Assembly (NCBI GenBank): GCA_001777915.1
Contig: MFFN01000001.1
Span: 176,215 to 240,214, forward strand
Length of the DNA stretch: 64,000 nt
Direction of reading: 5' to 3'
From: Candidatus Edwardsbacteria bacterium RifOxyA12_full_54_48
GTDB taxonomy: Bacteria > Edwardsbacteria > AC1 > EtOH8
Shown: piece by piece, positions 44,709-52,787 of the stretch
How positions within the stretch are numbered: the stretch's first letter is position 1
How the letters are laid out: each line of letters opens with the position of its first letter
Position numbers and translations under genes: made by a program
The notes under the pieces: model-generated
Told to the model about the DNA's origin: nothing
What the model saw: the letters and a program-made list of their open reading frames with translations, nothing else
The model's database searches: none

Positions 44709-45931
44709 AACTTTTCGGATTTCATTCCAGCCGCGATTTCGATATTCAGCTGCTGGCGGCGGTCCTGATACTGGTCTGCATCGGCATCCTGGCGGTGTAC
44801 AGCGCCACCCAGACCGATCAGCCCGGCTTCGAAGGGATCTGGTCAAAGCAGCTGCTGTCGCTGGCCATCGGCCTGGCGGGCCTGGTGGTGGCGGTGATCG
44901 TTCCCTACCGATACCTGGAAGCCTTCGCCTGGCCGATATACGGCCTGTCCCTGGTCCTGCTGGTGGTGGTTCTGCTGGGGCCCAAACACATGAACACCCA
45001 CCGCTGGATACGCCTGGGGGGGCAGATGTTCCAGCCCTCGGAGATCGCCAAGCTGGCCACCATCTTTGCCCTGGCCAAGCTTATTTACAAAAAAGACCTG
45101 GGCCGAGCGGGATTTCTGGGGATCCTGCTGCCGCTGGCCATAGTGGTGGTGCCCCTGGGGCTGGTGCTGGTCGAGCCGGACCTGGGGACCTCGCTTTCCT
45201 TCGGGGCGCTGTTCATCGCCATGATCTTCTGGCAGGGGTACCCGGTGAAGAACATCCTGTATCTGCTATCGCCGGTCCTTTCGATGGTGGCGGTGTTCTC
45301 CATGCCCAGCTGGATAGGCTTCATGATCCTGCTGCTGTTGTCGTTCTGGTTCTTTCGGATGAAGTTCAAGCATGCCTCCTGGATCTTGGTGCTGAATACG
45401 GTGATCGGAAGCATCACCCCGTTCCTGTGGCAGGGGCTCAAGGATTACCAGAGGATGAGGATCATGATATTCCTCAATCCCGGCATCGATCCCCGGGGGG
45501 CCGGCTGGCACGTCCTGCAGTCCAAGATCGCGGTGGGCTCCGGGGGCTTCTGGGGGCAGGGTTTTTTGAAGGGCACCCAGAAGAAGCTGTCGTTCCTGCC
45601 GGAGCAGCACACCGATTTCATCTTTGCCACCTTCGGCGAGGAATTCGGTTTCATCGGCTGTTTTGTCCTGCTGCTATTGTTCTTCTGGCTGGTGTACCGC
45701 GGAATCGTTATCGCCCGGCAGGCCCGGAACCGCTTTGCCGGGCTGGCGGCGGTGGGCATCCTGTCCATTTTGGGATACCATGTGATCCTGAATATCGGCA
45801 TGGCCCTGGGAATTTTACCGGTGACCGGGATCCCCCTGCCGTTCCTGAGCTTCGGGGGCTCGGCCCTGATCATCAACCTGATGATGATCGGACTGCTGCT
45901 TAACATCGGGCTGCGAAGGTACGAATACTAA
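44705..45931 (+). CDS. rodA: Peptidoglycan glycosyltransferase RodA
   Basis: 408 residues, SEDS family, ten membrane helices. Signatures: AVYSATQ in the first helix, RWIRLGGQMFQPSEIAKLA, the large-loop motif FLPEQHTDFIFATFGEEFGFIG, and the C-terminal GILPVTGIPLPFLSFGGSALI. It polymerises lipid II into glycan strands together with PBP2. The ATGA overlap with mrdA indicates translational coupling. It ends the elongasome operon; a 150-base gap follows. Confidence 0.96.
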   Translation: MKLFGFHSSRDFDIQLLAAVLILVCIGILAVYSATQTDQPGFEGIWSKQLLSLAIGLAGLVVAVIVPYRYLEAFAWPIYGLSLVLLVVVLLGPKHMNTHRWIRLGGQMFQPSEIAKLATIFALAKLIYKKDLGRAGFLGILLPLAIVVVPLGLVLVEPDLGTSLSFGALFIAMIFWQGYPVKNILYLLSPVLSMVAVFSMPSWIGFMILLLLSFWFFRMKFKHASWILVLNTVIGSITPFLWQGLKDYQRMRIMIFLNPGIDPRGAGWHVLQSKIAVGSGGFWGQGFLKGTQKKLSFLPEQHTDFIFATFGEEFGFIGCFVLLLLFFWLVYRGIVIARQARNRFAGLAAVGILSILGYHVILNIGMALGILPVTGIPLPFLSFGGSALIINLMMIGLLLNIGLRRYEY

Positions 45932-46087
45932 ATAGATTTTAGTGAATTGATGACAGATTTCAAAGGACACTTTCACCGCTGAGGCGCAGAGAGTATTCTC
46001 GGTTATAACTTATGAGACTTTTTTGCTTATCGGATATCCTAAAACAATTCAACTGTTCAACTTCTTAAACTTTTTAAACATTCAGGT

Positions 46088-46867
46088 ATGCTTCCCACAA
46101 TTTTCAAGATAGGCCCCTTTACGTTGCACAGCTACGGCTTGATGCTGGCATTGGCATTTCTGTCGGCCATCCTGCTGCTGGAGGCCAGGGCCAAAAGATC
46201 CGGCCTGTCCAAGGATGCCATCATGGATTTTGGGCTGGTGGTGATGGTGGCTTCGGTGGTGGGCTCCCGGGCTTTTTATGTTTTAAGCCATTGGGCCGAA
46301 TATGCGCCCCGGCCGCTGACGGCGCTGGCGGTGTGGGAGGGCGGACTTACCTTTTACGGGGGTGTTCTGCTGGCGGTGCCGGTCGGGATCATCTATCTCA
46401 GGAAAAAAGGCATCGCCTTCTGGCCGCTGGCCGACCTGGCGGCCCCGGCCTTCGCCCTGGGCCTGGGCATCGGGCGGTTGGGGTGTTTTTTGAACGGATG
46501 CTGTTTCGGCAACCCGTCATCCCTGCCCTGGGCAATAAGATTTCCGGCCGACACCGCCGCCGGAGCGGCCTTCACCTGCGCCCTGCATCCCACCCAGCTT
46601 TACGAGTCGATCTTCGGTTTTCTGGCCATGGCCTTATTGCTGTGGCTGGGGAAAAGAAAATATTTCCCCGGGGCGATGTTCTGCCTGTTCCTGGGGATGT
46701 ACGGCGTTTGGCGTTTTGGGTTGGATCATTTTCGTTACTACGAAGACAGCCAGATCTGGCTCCTGGGGTTCACCAACAATCAATGGATAAGCCTGGGATT
46801 GATCGTTTTTGCCCTGGTCGCATCCTTGACCCTTTGGAAGAATGATAAAAGGCAAAAAAACAAGTAA
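46088..46867 (+). CDS. lgt: Prolipoprotein diacylglyceryl transferase
   Basis: 259 residues, seven membrane helices. Family signature GLGIGRLGCFLNGCCFGNPS at about 130-150 and HPTQLYESIFGF near 165-176. The conserved N-terminal SYGLMLALAFLSAILLLE carries the essential His-Ser-Tyr context (LHSYG). It attaches diacylglycerol to the lipobox cysteine of prelipoproteins in the inner membrane, so the lipoproteins in this window depend on it. The start is weakly supported (AGGT only). Confidence 0.95.
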   Translation: MLPTIFKIGPFTLHSYGLMLALAFLSAILLLEARAKRSGLSKDAIMDFGLVVMVASVVGSRAFYVLSHWAEYAPRPLTALAVWEGGLTFYGGVLLAVPVGIIYLRKKGIAFWPLADLAAPAFALGLGIGRLGCFLNGCCFGNPSSLPWAIRFPADTAAGAAFTCALHPTQLYESIFGFLAMALLLWLGKRKYFPGAMFCLFLGMYGVWRFGLDHFRYYEDSQIWLLGFTNNQWISLGLIVFALVASLTLWKNDKRQKNK

Positions 46868-46929
46868 AATTTATTTACTTTTTGCTTTTATAATGATAGA
46901 ATAAAAAGCCGGATGCCGCTGCCGACTAC

Positions 46930-47003
46930 GCCAATTTATCCGACGAAGCTTTAGCATAGTTGGAGGCTACGTCGGCCAAGGTAGCTTCCCGCCGTTGGCG
47001 GGA
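46930..47003. repeat. Intergenic repeats upstream of the tRNA fragment
   Basis: TTATCCGACGAAGCTTTAGC (46937-46956) resembles the sequence at 6,585. It is followed by the perfect hairpin TCCCGCC (46987-46993), GTT, GGCGGGA (46997-47003). No gene, no T-run. Confidence 0.5.
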
Positions 47004-47044
47004 CAGGACGCAAGGAAGCCCGGCACAACACGGAGTAATGGCAG

Positions 47045-47085
47045 GCCGCTGTAGCTCAGTTGGTAGAGCGACGCTCTCGTAAAGC
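47045..47085 (+). tRNA. 5' half of tRNA-Thr(CGT), interrupted in the anticodon arm
   Basis: Acceptor strand GCCGCTG (47045-47051), TA, D-stem GCTC/GAGC with loop AGTTGGTA, anticodon stem ACGCT (47071-47075) and the loop CTCGTAA with anticodon CGT at 47078-47080. After AGC (47083-47085) the match is lost: no complete stem 3' side in register, variable loop, T-arm (GTTCGA) or 3' acceptor follows. It is a disrupted gene and probably the left attachment site (attL) of the element that fills the rest of the window. Confidence 0.8.
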
Positions 47086-47730
47086 TAAAAAGCGTGTTTA
47101 GCAAGTTTTTGTCATGCAATGTAATATAAAGCGGGGCCTAAAGTTAGGCTTCGCTTTTCTTCGTATGGTTGGACACGATAAACCCCTATTTTGCCCTATA
47201 TGTGGTCACTTTTTGGACACCTAAATTGATCGTAAAACATTTCTGATGTAAAGACCTTTTACCATTCAAGTGGTCCGTCGCAAGTTGTTTTATTTCGATG
47301 TTGTCTATATAAAAAATAGATATACATTAAAATAAATCAGTATTACCTAGTGGCCGGCATCATTTTTGGGTTTCTAGCTGAGCCTTAGTTTTATTTTCAG
47401 TCGTCTTTACATTATTGGGCAACCTGCATTGGTAAAGGCTTTAGTGAAGATATGGCAAAATGAGGGCTCTTACCGTGAGGCTGTTTTTATCCCCAAAATG
47501 GTCGATTTGTATACAGAGTATCGGCAAGTATATATTTTTAACTTTACTGCCGCCAGTGATACGTTACGGATATATTTTTACGAACTATCTTGCCTTGGTC
47601 TGCTTAATCTTTTGTAATTCCCGTAATAGGCGCCGTAAACCTGCACCCGGTTGACAGAATTTCCGCGACGGGTTGCTCTTGTCTTTATTCCCAGAGCTTT
47701 TTGTCGGTCTTCCGGAGGAATTACTCTTTC
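47086..47730. other. Non-coding left end of the integrated element
   Basis: 645 AT-rich bases with no believable gene. The only clear structure is a hairpin at 47128-47157 (AAAGCG..GCCTAA against TTAGGC..CGCTTT, tiny loop) followed by TTCTT, which could act as a terminator or mark the element's edge. A 62-codon frame at 47429 has no ribosome-binding site, no recognisable content and overlaps another short frame; I do not call it. Confidence 0.6.
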
Positions 47731-48078
47731 TCATAGCGTGGCCGTTTGATATAGGCTATCCAGGTATTTGGCATATTTGACGATTTCCTTTTGTTCGATC
47801 ATGGGTAGTTTTTCGAAGCAGGTAAAAAGTTCTTTGGCGTTTGGGTCAGCCAGGATCATTTCGTTTGTTGTCATCTTGTCTGCTTTGCCGATCAGGTAGT
47901 CTATGGTGACATTAAGAGCGGAAGCCAGTTTTATGAGAGTGCTGGGGCGCAGGTTATTTACTTTGCCGCTTTCAATCCGGGAGATAGAGGCTTGAGTCAT
48001 CGAGGTTTGTTTAGCCAAACTGCGCTGTGTGATTTTGAGGTTGCGTCTAAGCTGATGTACTTTTTCATTGAATGACAT
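47731..48078 (-). CDS. Xre-family repressor, element regulator 1
   Basis: 115 residues on the - strand. An N-terminal Cro/C1-type helix-turn-helix spans about 5-62 (VHQLRRNLKITQRSLAKQTSMTQASISRIESGKVNNLRPSTLIKLASALNVTIDYL). A short helical C-terminus (about 70-110) probably dimerises. It is transcribed divergently from a winged-helix gene across a 209-base region with facing promoters, like a phage or ICE repressor that controls the rightward genes. It is closely similar in layout to the regulator at 61,800. Confidence 0.9.
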   Translation of the reverse strand: MSFNEKVHQLRRNLKITQRSLAKQTSMTQASISRIESGKVNNLRPSTLIKLASALNVTIDYLIGKADKMTTNEMILADPNAKELFTCFEKLPMIEQKEIVKYAKYLDSLYQTATL

Positions 48079-48109
48079 GGCTGGTTACCTTCATTTATGT
48101 TATATATAA

Positions 48110-48139
48110 ATTATACACTAATATTATACTGAACCCCAA
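48110..48139 (-). promoter_or_regulatory. Promoter of the Xre regulator (leftward)
   Basis: On the - strand TTGGGG (48139-48134), 18-base spacer, TATAAT (48115-48110), 32 bases before the start codon. The -35 box is weak. Confidence 0.5.
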
Positions 48140-48204
48140 AATGATTACAACGGCTCTTTCCTTGTCGGGCGTTGGTATTTCAGGGATTTTGTTTTACGCG
48201 TATT

Positions 48205-48234
48205 TTGGGTTGTCTTAAAAATAGATGGTATAAT
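48205..48234 (+). promoter_or_regulatory. Promoter of the winged-helix gene (rightward)
   Basis: TTGGGT (48205-48210), 18-base spacer, TATAAT (48229-48234). It has the same unusual TTGGG-type -35 box and spacing as the opposing promoter, which suggests a shared regulator site. Confidence 0.5.
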
Positions 48235-48287
48235 ATATATATGATCGTATATTTCAATAATGTTACTTTTAGCATTGAGGAGAAACA

Positions 48288-49250
48288 ATGGACCCTTCAA
48301 AGGTGGTCTGTCCGAAAAATAGCAAATTGGTCCATATCCAAGTTCCATATGCCGTGCTGAAAATGGATGTCACTTTGGCTTCTAAGCTGGTGTGGGGTTA
48401 TTTATATTCCCTTGGGAATATGACGGGTAAAGTATATCCGTCTTTAAAAACAATTGCGAAGGCCTTAAATATTGACGAAAGTACCGTCAAGCGATCCGTA
48501 AAAGAATTGGTTGCTAAGGAGCTTTTGGGTAAATTGTCGCCAACAAAAGCTGAACAGTTGGCTTATCGGAAAACTAATCGTTATTTTGTCCGTTATCCTC
48601 GGGCTGAATCCTTAGGTGCGGAGGAGATAGGGGGCGAATTGACCCCGGTAGGTAGTGCAAAATGCCCTACTAATTATATTAATAATATAGCGGAAGTAAG
48701 CCAGCCTTTAGAAGCTGGCTCGGTTGATAGCGAACTTTCTGATATGGAAGGAGGGAATCTGGAGCTTGCTGGATCGTCCGAAGGTGTTTCAACCTCTTCC
48801 ACTATTGGCAAAGCGGAAGCTGGCTTATTGGAAATTGAGCATATTGCGTGGCCTGGCATATCCCTTTACGACTGGTATGATAAAATGGAGCAAACCAATC
48901 AAGCATTTAAAGGTTTTGCCAGAAGGTTAGTGCTGTCTGAATTAATTGGGCATTATCGGGCTGGTTATTTCCGGTATATTACTCAAACATTATCGGACGG
49001 TGTGGAATATTGCTGCTGTAACTTTACTGATTTATTGGTTGACTTTAGGCCGGATGTATTATTGGGCGTGCAATATGTCTATTATTGGGGTAGTCCATTT
49101 TTATCGGGGTATAAGGCATATGTCGCACTGTATGAAGATGGTCATTATTATTCTTTGTATCGTGGCCAGAAATCTGAGATCGTTGACTGGGATCGCGATT
49201 TCTATGACATTTTTGGTGCCATAGAACATTCGTTTGCTCAGCAAAAATAG
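48288..49250 (+). CDS. Winged-helix (HTH_36-like) element protein, possible replication initiator
   Basis: 320 residues with AGGAG before the ATG. Residues about 20-100 form a winged helix of the HTH_36 type common in plasmid and phage replication proteins (VTLASKLVWGYLYSLGNMTGKVYPSLKTIAKALNIDESTVKRSVKELVAKELL). The middle is Ser/Glu-rich and disordered. The C-terminal part (about 185-320) is aromatic-rich and unassigned (YFRYITQTLSDGVEYCCCNFTDLL). It is first in the rightward gene set of the element, opposite the repressor. Replication start or transcription control are both possible; no origin repeats were recognised inside or near the gene. Confidence 0.75.
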   Translation: MDPSKVVCPKNSKLVHIQVPYAVLKMDVTLASKLVWGYLYSLGNMTGKVYPSLKTIAKALNIDESTVKRSVKELVAKELLGKLSPTKAEQLAYRKTNRYFVRYPRAESLGAEEIGGELTPVGSAKCPTNYINNIAEVSQPLEAGSVDSELSDMEGGNLELAGSSEGVSTSSTIGKAEAGLLEIEHIAWPGISLYDWYDKMEQTNQAFKGFARRLVLSELIGHYRAGYFRYITQTLSDGVEYCCCNFTDLLVDFRPDVLLGVQYVYYWGSPFLSGYKAYVALYEDGHYYSLYRGQKSEIVDWDRDFYDIFGAIEHSFAQQK

Positions 49251-49274
49251 GCTGAAGATCAGTAACCCTAAACC

Positions 49275-49308
49275 AGGCCCCATCTCTCAACGAAGGTGGA
49301 GCTTTTTC
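49275..49308 (+). terminator. Probable terminator after the winged-helix gene
   Basis: GGCCCCATCT pairs imperfectly with AGGTGGAGC and is followed by TTTTT. Its sequence is a near copy of the stronger terminator at 49,589, so the two gene units share a duplicated 3' end. Confidence 0.55.
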
Positions 49309-49344
49309 TGTTATACCTTTTAACAAATAACGAGAGGAGCTAAA

Positions 49345-49566
49345 ATGAATAATGAAATTACCAAGCCAACCAATGGAGAAATCTTGCTATGGGATGTCCA
49401 TAAGACTGCAGAAGCTACCAGGCTATCAGTTCAGACGATTTATATATGGGTAAGCCAAAGGAGAATACCGTTTGTCAAGGTTGGCAGGCGCACTCTTTTT
49501 GACCCGAAGGATATTAAAGCCTGGATTGAGTCGCAAAAGGTCGAAGTGAACCAATGGAATAAATAG
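49345..49566 (+). CDS. Excisionase-like helix-turn-helix protein
   Basis: 73 residues with AGAGGAG before the ATG. The MerR-like HTH_17/excisionase fold is seen at about 14-63 (LLWDVHKTAEATRLSVQTIYIWVSQRRIPFVKVGRRTLFDPKDIKAWIESQ), with the conserved F-x-K-x-G-R-x-x-x-F-D wing. Such proteins bind DNA near attachment sites and steer integrases, or regulate transcription. It has a paralogue at 63,606 in the same element. No integrase is found in the window. Confidence 0.85.
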   Translation: MNNEITKPTNGEILLWDVHKTAEATRLSVQTIYIWVSQRRIPFVKVGRRTLFDPKDIKAWIESQKVEVNQWNK

Positions 49567-49588
49567 TTTACCCCATACCCCTGCTCAC

Positions 49589-49622
49589 AGCCCCATCTCT
49601 TAACCGAGGTGGGGCTTTTTTT
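49589..49622 (+). terminator. Rho-independent terminator after the excisionase-like gene
   Basis: AGCCCCATCTC (49589-49599) with GAGGTGGGGCT (49606-49616), one wobble, then a T-run to 49,622. Confidence 0.9.
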
Positions 49623-49632
49623 GTTTCCCCCA

Positions 49633-49661
49633 GGGTCTGTCAAATCGGCAGGCCCTTTTTT
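49633..49661 (+). terminator. Second hairpin with T-run
   Basis: GGGTCTG (49633-49639) with CAGGCCC (49649-49655), one wobble, followed by six T. It directly precedes a 40-codon gene and may act as an attenuator. Confidence 0.6.
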
Positions 49662-49684
49662 ATTAATCTAAAAAGGAGGCCATC

Positions 49685-49807
49685 ATGTCACAGGAACAAT
49701 GGGAATTCATCACAGCATGCCAAAGGGCGCAGGACGAGGCTTACAACGTCGGTAATTTAGAACTTGCCGTAAGCTGGTCGGAACACATTCTTGAAGCTCT
49801 TAAGTAA
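49685..49807 (+). CDS. 40-residue small protein
   Basis: ATG at 49685 with AAAGGAGG seven bases upstream, and stop at 49807. The product starts MSQEQWEFITACQRAQDEAY and ends LAVSWSEHILEALK; it is helical, acidic and amphipathic. It lies between two hairpins and just before the ArdC-like gene, an arrangement typical of small element genes. No family recognised. The strong ribosome-binding site is the main support. Confidence 0.6.
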   Translation: MSQEQWEFITACQRAQDEAYNVGNLELAVSWSEHILEALK

Positions 49808-49855
49808 CTGGACCTACCAAACTGGCAGGCCCTTAACTTTAACCTAGGAGGAACT

Positions 49856-50755
49856 ATGATCACCAGAACCAAACCCCACAAGCCCGATGTCGCCCAGATC
49901 GTAACCGATCAGATACTGGAAGCGATGGAGAAGGGCACCATACCCTGGCAGAAACCTTGGAAGACCTGTTTACCTATGAATATGGTGTCGAAGCATCAAT
50001 ACCATGGCATCAATTTACTTATCCTGTCCCTATCGGAACATGTCAGCCCTTTTTATGCGACCTTTAATCAGATAACGGAATTAGGCGGGCAGGTTAAGCC
50101 AGGATCGAGGGCATTCAGGATCGTCTATTGGCGTTTGCTTGAACACATTAATTCACAGTCAGGGGAAGTAACCGAGGTTCCATTGATGCGCTATTATTGC
50201 GTCTTTAATCTTGAACAGACTACAGGGATCCCGGAAGAAAAGATTCCCCAGATAGGAAAGGGGGTTAATCCCATTGAGGCTTGCGAGGAAGTGTTTAAGA
50301 ATATGCCAAATAAACCGGGATTGATAGGGTCCAGGGAGGCTTACTACGATAGGAAAGAGGACTTGATCGGGATGCCGGCCCGGGAGTGGTTTGACAGCCC
50401 AGAGGAGTTCTATTCCACTTTATGGCATGAAACCGTTCATTCAACAGGCCACCAGAAAAGGTTGGACCGGGACAACAGCTATGACAAGGCAGGGTTTAAT
50501 GCTGCTTATTCGAATGAGGAGCTTATCGCGGAGCTTGGATCATCCTTCCTATGTGCTTATGCTGGAATAGCCCCAATGACTATCAGGAACCAGGCCGCCT
50601 ATATTGACCATTGGTTAAAGCGGATCAAGGGAGATAAGAAGCTCATCATCTATGCGGCATCGGCGGCACAGAAGGCAGTGAACTACATTCTTCACGAGCC
50701 TGGAGAAATTAACTTTAATCAGTGCACCTGGCTGGGTGACTACTTTAATCTTTAA
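49856..50755 (+). CDS. ArdC-like antirestriction protein with zincin domain
   Basis: 299 residues with AGGAGG before the ATG. N-terminal ArdC single-stranded-DNA-binding domain at about 8-125 (VTDQILEAMEKGTIPWQKPWK, YHGINLLILSL, FNQITELGGQVKPGSRAFRIVYW). C-terminal metallopeptidase-like domain with H191-E-T-V-H195 (TLWHETVHSTGHQKRLDR) and the downstream E in YSNEELIAELGSSFLC as likely third ligand. ArdC proteins protect incoming plasmid DNA from type I restriction during conjugation, so this gene suggests the element can transfer. Predicted cytoplasmic. Confidence 0.9.
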   Translation: MITRTKPHKPDVAQIVTDQILEAMEKGTIPWQKPWKTCLPMNMVSKHQYHGINLLILSLSEHVSPFYATFNQITELGGQVKPGSRAFRIVYWRLLEHINSQSGEVTEVPLMRYYCVFNLEQTTGIPEEKIPQIGKGVNPIEACEEVFKNMPNKPGLIGSREAYYDRKEDLIGMPAREWFDSPEEFYSTLWHETVHSTGHQKRLDRDNSYDKAGFNAAYSNEELIAELGSSFLCAYAGIAPMTIRNQAAYIDHWLKRIKGDKKLIIYAASAAQKAVNYILHEPGEINFNQCTWLGDYFNL

Positions 50756-50771
50756 TTTAAAGGAGATAGAA

Positions 50772-50942
50772 ATGAACAACGCTTTTACCCTGGAAACATT
50801 CATCGAGTTTGATGTCGATGAGATCCTGGCAACCTGTCCTTTATGCGGTCATGTAGCCAGGTTTACTTTTTACGGGAGAGAACTGGAGATAGATTGTCCG
50901 GATTTCTCTTGTCCTAATAATAAGGATAATAAGAATGAATGA
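50772..50942 (+). CDS. Small Cys-rich (zinc-ribbon-like) protein
   Basis: 56 residues from ATG 50772 with AAAGGAG upstream. CPLCGH (residues about 22-27) and CPDFSC (about 42-47) give two paired cysteine sets 17-20 residues apart, the spacing of a small zinc ribbon. The remainder is acidic. Follows the ArdC-like gene by 16 bases and ends at a strong terminator, so the two form one unit. Confidence 0.7.
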   Translation: MNNAFTLETFIEFDVDEILATCPLCGHVARFTFYGRELEIDCPDFSCPNNKDNKNE

Positions 50943-50958
50943 ACATCAGCACAATTGA

Positions 50959-50993
50959 GGGGCCATCACAATTAAGTGGTGGCCTCTTTTTTT
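50959..50993 (+). terminator. Rho-independent terminator after the zinc-ribbon gene
   Basis: GGGGCCATCAC (50959-50969) with GTGGTGGCCTC (50976-50986), 11-base stem with two wobbles, six-base loop, T-run to 50,993. The possible GTG start at 50,976 for the next gene lies inside this stem and is rejected. Confidence 0.9.
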
Positions 50994-51017
50994 GTGCCTA
51001 AATTGAAAGGGGTTCCA

Positions 51018-51443
51018 ATGAAACGCTACAAAAAATATCCCTTGGAATTATTAAAGGTGTCGGAGCCTATATCCGATAAACCATTATGCAGTCCCCAGGC
51101 TGTATATGAGTATATGCGGGCAGAATCACTTGCAGACCGGGAAATAATGTGGATATTGCATTTGAACACCAAGAACAAGATAATCAAAAAGGAGATGGTA
51201 GCTATGGGAGGAGTTGACAGCTGCCGGGTTATTTTGGGATTGGCTCTTAGGGGAGTGGTCGCGAATGGAGTGGGAACTATCATTAGCGTGCATAACCATC
51301 CCTCAGGTGAAACAGTCCCATCACAGGAGGACAGGCAGTTTTGGATGTCCCTGAATGATGCCTGTCTTTTATTGGGTATAAGAGCGCTGGACCATATGAT
51401 ATTGGGGTCTGACGGGTATTATTCATTAGAAGAGAGCAAATAG
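51018..51443 (+). CDS. RadC-like JAB domain protein
   Basis: 141 residues from ATG 51018, after AAAGGGG. The JAMM metal site is H92-x-H94 with D105 (ISVHNHPSGETVPSQED), as in RadC. Only the JAB domain is present; the helix-hairpin-helix part of full RadC is absent, as is usual for copies on plasmids, phages and genomic islands. Their exact role is unsettled, though they are a marker of mobile elements. Terminators lie on both sides. Confidence 0.9.
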   Translation: MKRYKKYPLELLKVSEPISDKPLCSPQAVYEYMRAESLADREIMWILHLNTKNKIIKKEMVAMGGVDSCRVILGLALRGVVANGVGTIISVHNHPSGETVPSQEDRQFWMSLNDACLLLGIRALDHMILGSDGYYSLEESK

Positions 51444-51451
51444 GTCGAAAG

Positions 51452-51487
51452 AAGCCCTGCATCTGAAATACGGTGCAGGGCTTTTCC
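51452..51487 (+). terminator. Rho-independent terminator after the radC-like gene
   Basis: AAGCCCTGCA (51452-51461) pairs perfectly with TGCAGGGCTT (51474-51483), followed by TT. Confidence 0.85.
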
Positions 51488-51535
51488 TGTATAGTAATTA
51501 ATGCATATAATATTTTTTTTAGAAAAATATTATAC

Positions 51536-51564
51536 TTGACAAATATGCGCAATATTAGTACAAT
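51536..51564 (+). promoter_or_regulatory. Consensus sigma-70 promoter for the BNR-like lipoprotein
   Basis: TTGACA (51536-51541), exactly 17 bases, TACAAT (51559-51564); 57 bases before the ATG. A close to perfect promoter, suggesting strong expression of this cargo. Confidence 0.85.
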
Positions 51565-51620
51565 ACAGAGCATACAAACTATATTATTGATCGTAACAAA
51601 ATAGTTTAAAATTAAAGGCA

Positions 51621-52760
51621 ATGAATATGTATAGGCGAAGTAATTTTATCATTGTAATAATGGTCATGTTTTTTGTAGGCTGTTCTTGTAATAAGCCTAC
51701 TGAGGTCATTCTGCCTACTTATGATTCCAGGAATGTGAGTCGCAATGCCAGTAACTCCTATAGCGGTACATTGTGCGTTGGCGCTGACGGCACAGTACAT
51801 GTGGTTTGGAGCGATGACGCAACCGGCCAGTTAAAGACTTATTATGCCTGCAAAACAGCTGGTGGTAGTTGGAGTGTGGCGGTGAACATATCGGGCAGTA
51901 CAACAAATGCTTGCAGCGCGCCGCAAATAGCAATTGATCAATTTGGCAACCTGCATGTAGTATGGGATGAGCTTGGATCCGTACCAGGGAGCCATGCTAT
52001 GTATACTAATAAACCCGTTGGTGGTAGTTGGGTAGTTCCTATTGACATCAGTAGCCCAACTACAGTTGATGGGTCATTGCCACAAATTGGTATAGATGGA
52101 ACTGGTAAAGTTTATGTTATTTATGATGGGGGTGGAGGGGTTTTATTTTTTACCATAAGAGAGTTATCAGAGTTGTGGAGCACTCCGATAGAGTTTCAAA
52201 GACCATTTGGGAATCCTTCCTTGGCAGTAAGTAATGACGGTCAAATGCATGTAGTTTATGAAAATAATTTGCATGGGATTATGTATATGCATCGCACGTC
52301 TGCTGGAGCCTGGGATTCAGCGGTTGATGTATCCCGAATGCCTGCTCAATATTGTTCAATTGCTGATATTGAAGTAGATGATGCTGGCAATGTCTATGCC
52401 GCTTGGACTGACCGAACGGCCAGTGAAGTATATTTTTCTAAGAAGGTTATCGGGGATACGGCTTGGAGTCAACCATTAAATGTTTCCAGTAGTTCAGCGG
52501 GTTCCTGGATTCCTAGGGTTGTTGTTGGGTCTGATTATATAGTTCATTTTATCTGGGCAGAGGATATAGCTCCAGGATATGGGGATATATTTTACAAAAA
52601 AGAGCTTATTGATAGTTCGTGGACGAACGTTATAAATATTTCCAACACTGCTGGCGATTCGCGAATAAGCGGTTTTGTAATAGACGGAAATAACAAGCTT
52701 CATGTTTTATGGACAGAAGTCCCAGATAACGAAGTATATTATGACATATATCCGAAATAG
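51621..52760 (+). CDS. Lipoprotein with BNR-like beta-propeller repeats
   Basis: 379 residues. Signal peptide with lipobox FVGC at about 18-21. The mature part is a series of six to seven units of about 45 residues, each ending in a strand such as VHVVWSDDATG, LHVVWDELGS, VYVIYDGGG, MHVVYENN, VYAAWTDRT, VHFIWAED and LHVLWTEV. This pattern fits a six- or seven-bladed propeller of the BNR/sialidase-like type, though no catalytic residues for sialidase are apparent. Predicted lipid-anchored on the outer membrane. The next gene has similar propeller units. Confidence 0.8.
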   Translation: MNMYRRSNFIIVIMVMFFVGCSCNKPTEVILPTYDSRNVSRNASNSYSGTLCVGADGTVHVVWSDDATGQLKTYYACKTAGGSWSVAVNISGSTTNACSAPQIAIDQFGNLHVVWDELGSVPGSHAMYTNKPVGGSWVVPIDISSPTTVDGSLPQIGIDGTGKVYVIYDGGGGVLFFTIRELSELWSTPIEFQRPFGNPSLAVSNDGQMHVVYENNLHGIMYMHRTSAGAWDSAVDVSRMPAQYCSIADIEVDDAGNVYAAWTDRTASEVYFSKKVIGDTAWSQPLNVSSSSAGSWIPRVVVGSDYIVHFIWAEDIAPGYGDIFYKKELIDSSWTNVINISNTAGDSRISGFVIDGNNKLHVLWTEVPDNEVYYDIYPK

Positions 52761-52787
52761 AATATCAAATTATTAAAGGGGGAAGCT

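Noticed and set aside
47045..47160. tRNA-Thr with a group I intron
   Set aside because: No 3' exon (T-arm with GTTCGA and 3' acceptor strand) was found downstream within the window, and no group I core was recognised. Interruption by an integrated element explains the data better.
47429..47617. 62-codon frame in the left end of the element
   Set aside because: No ribosome-binding site, no recognisable composition, and an overlapping competing frame of equal length.
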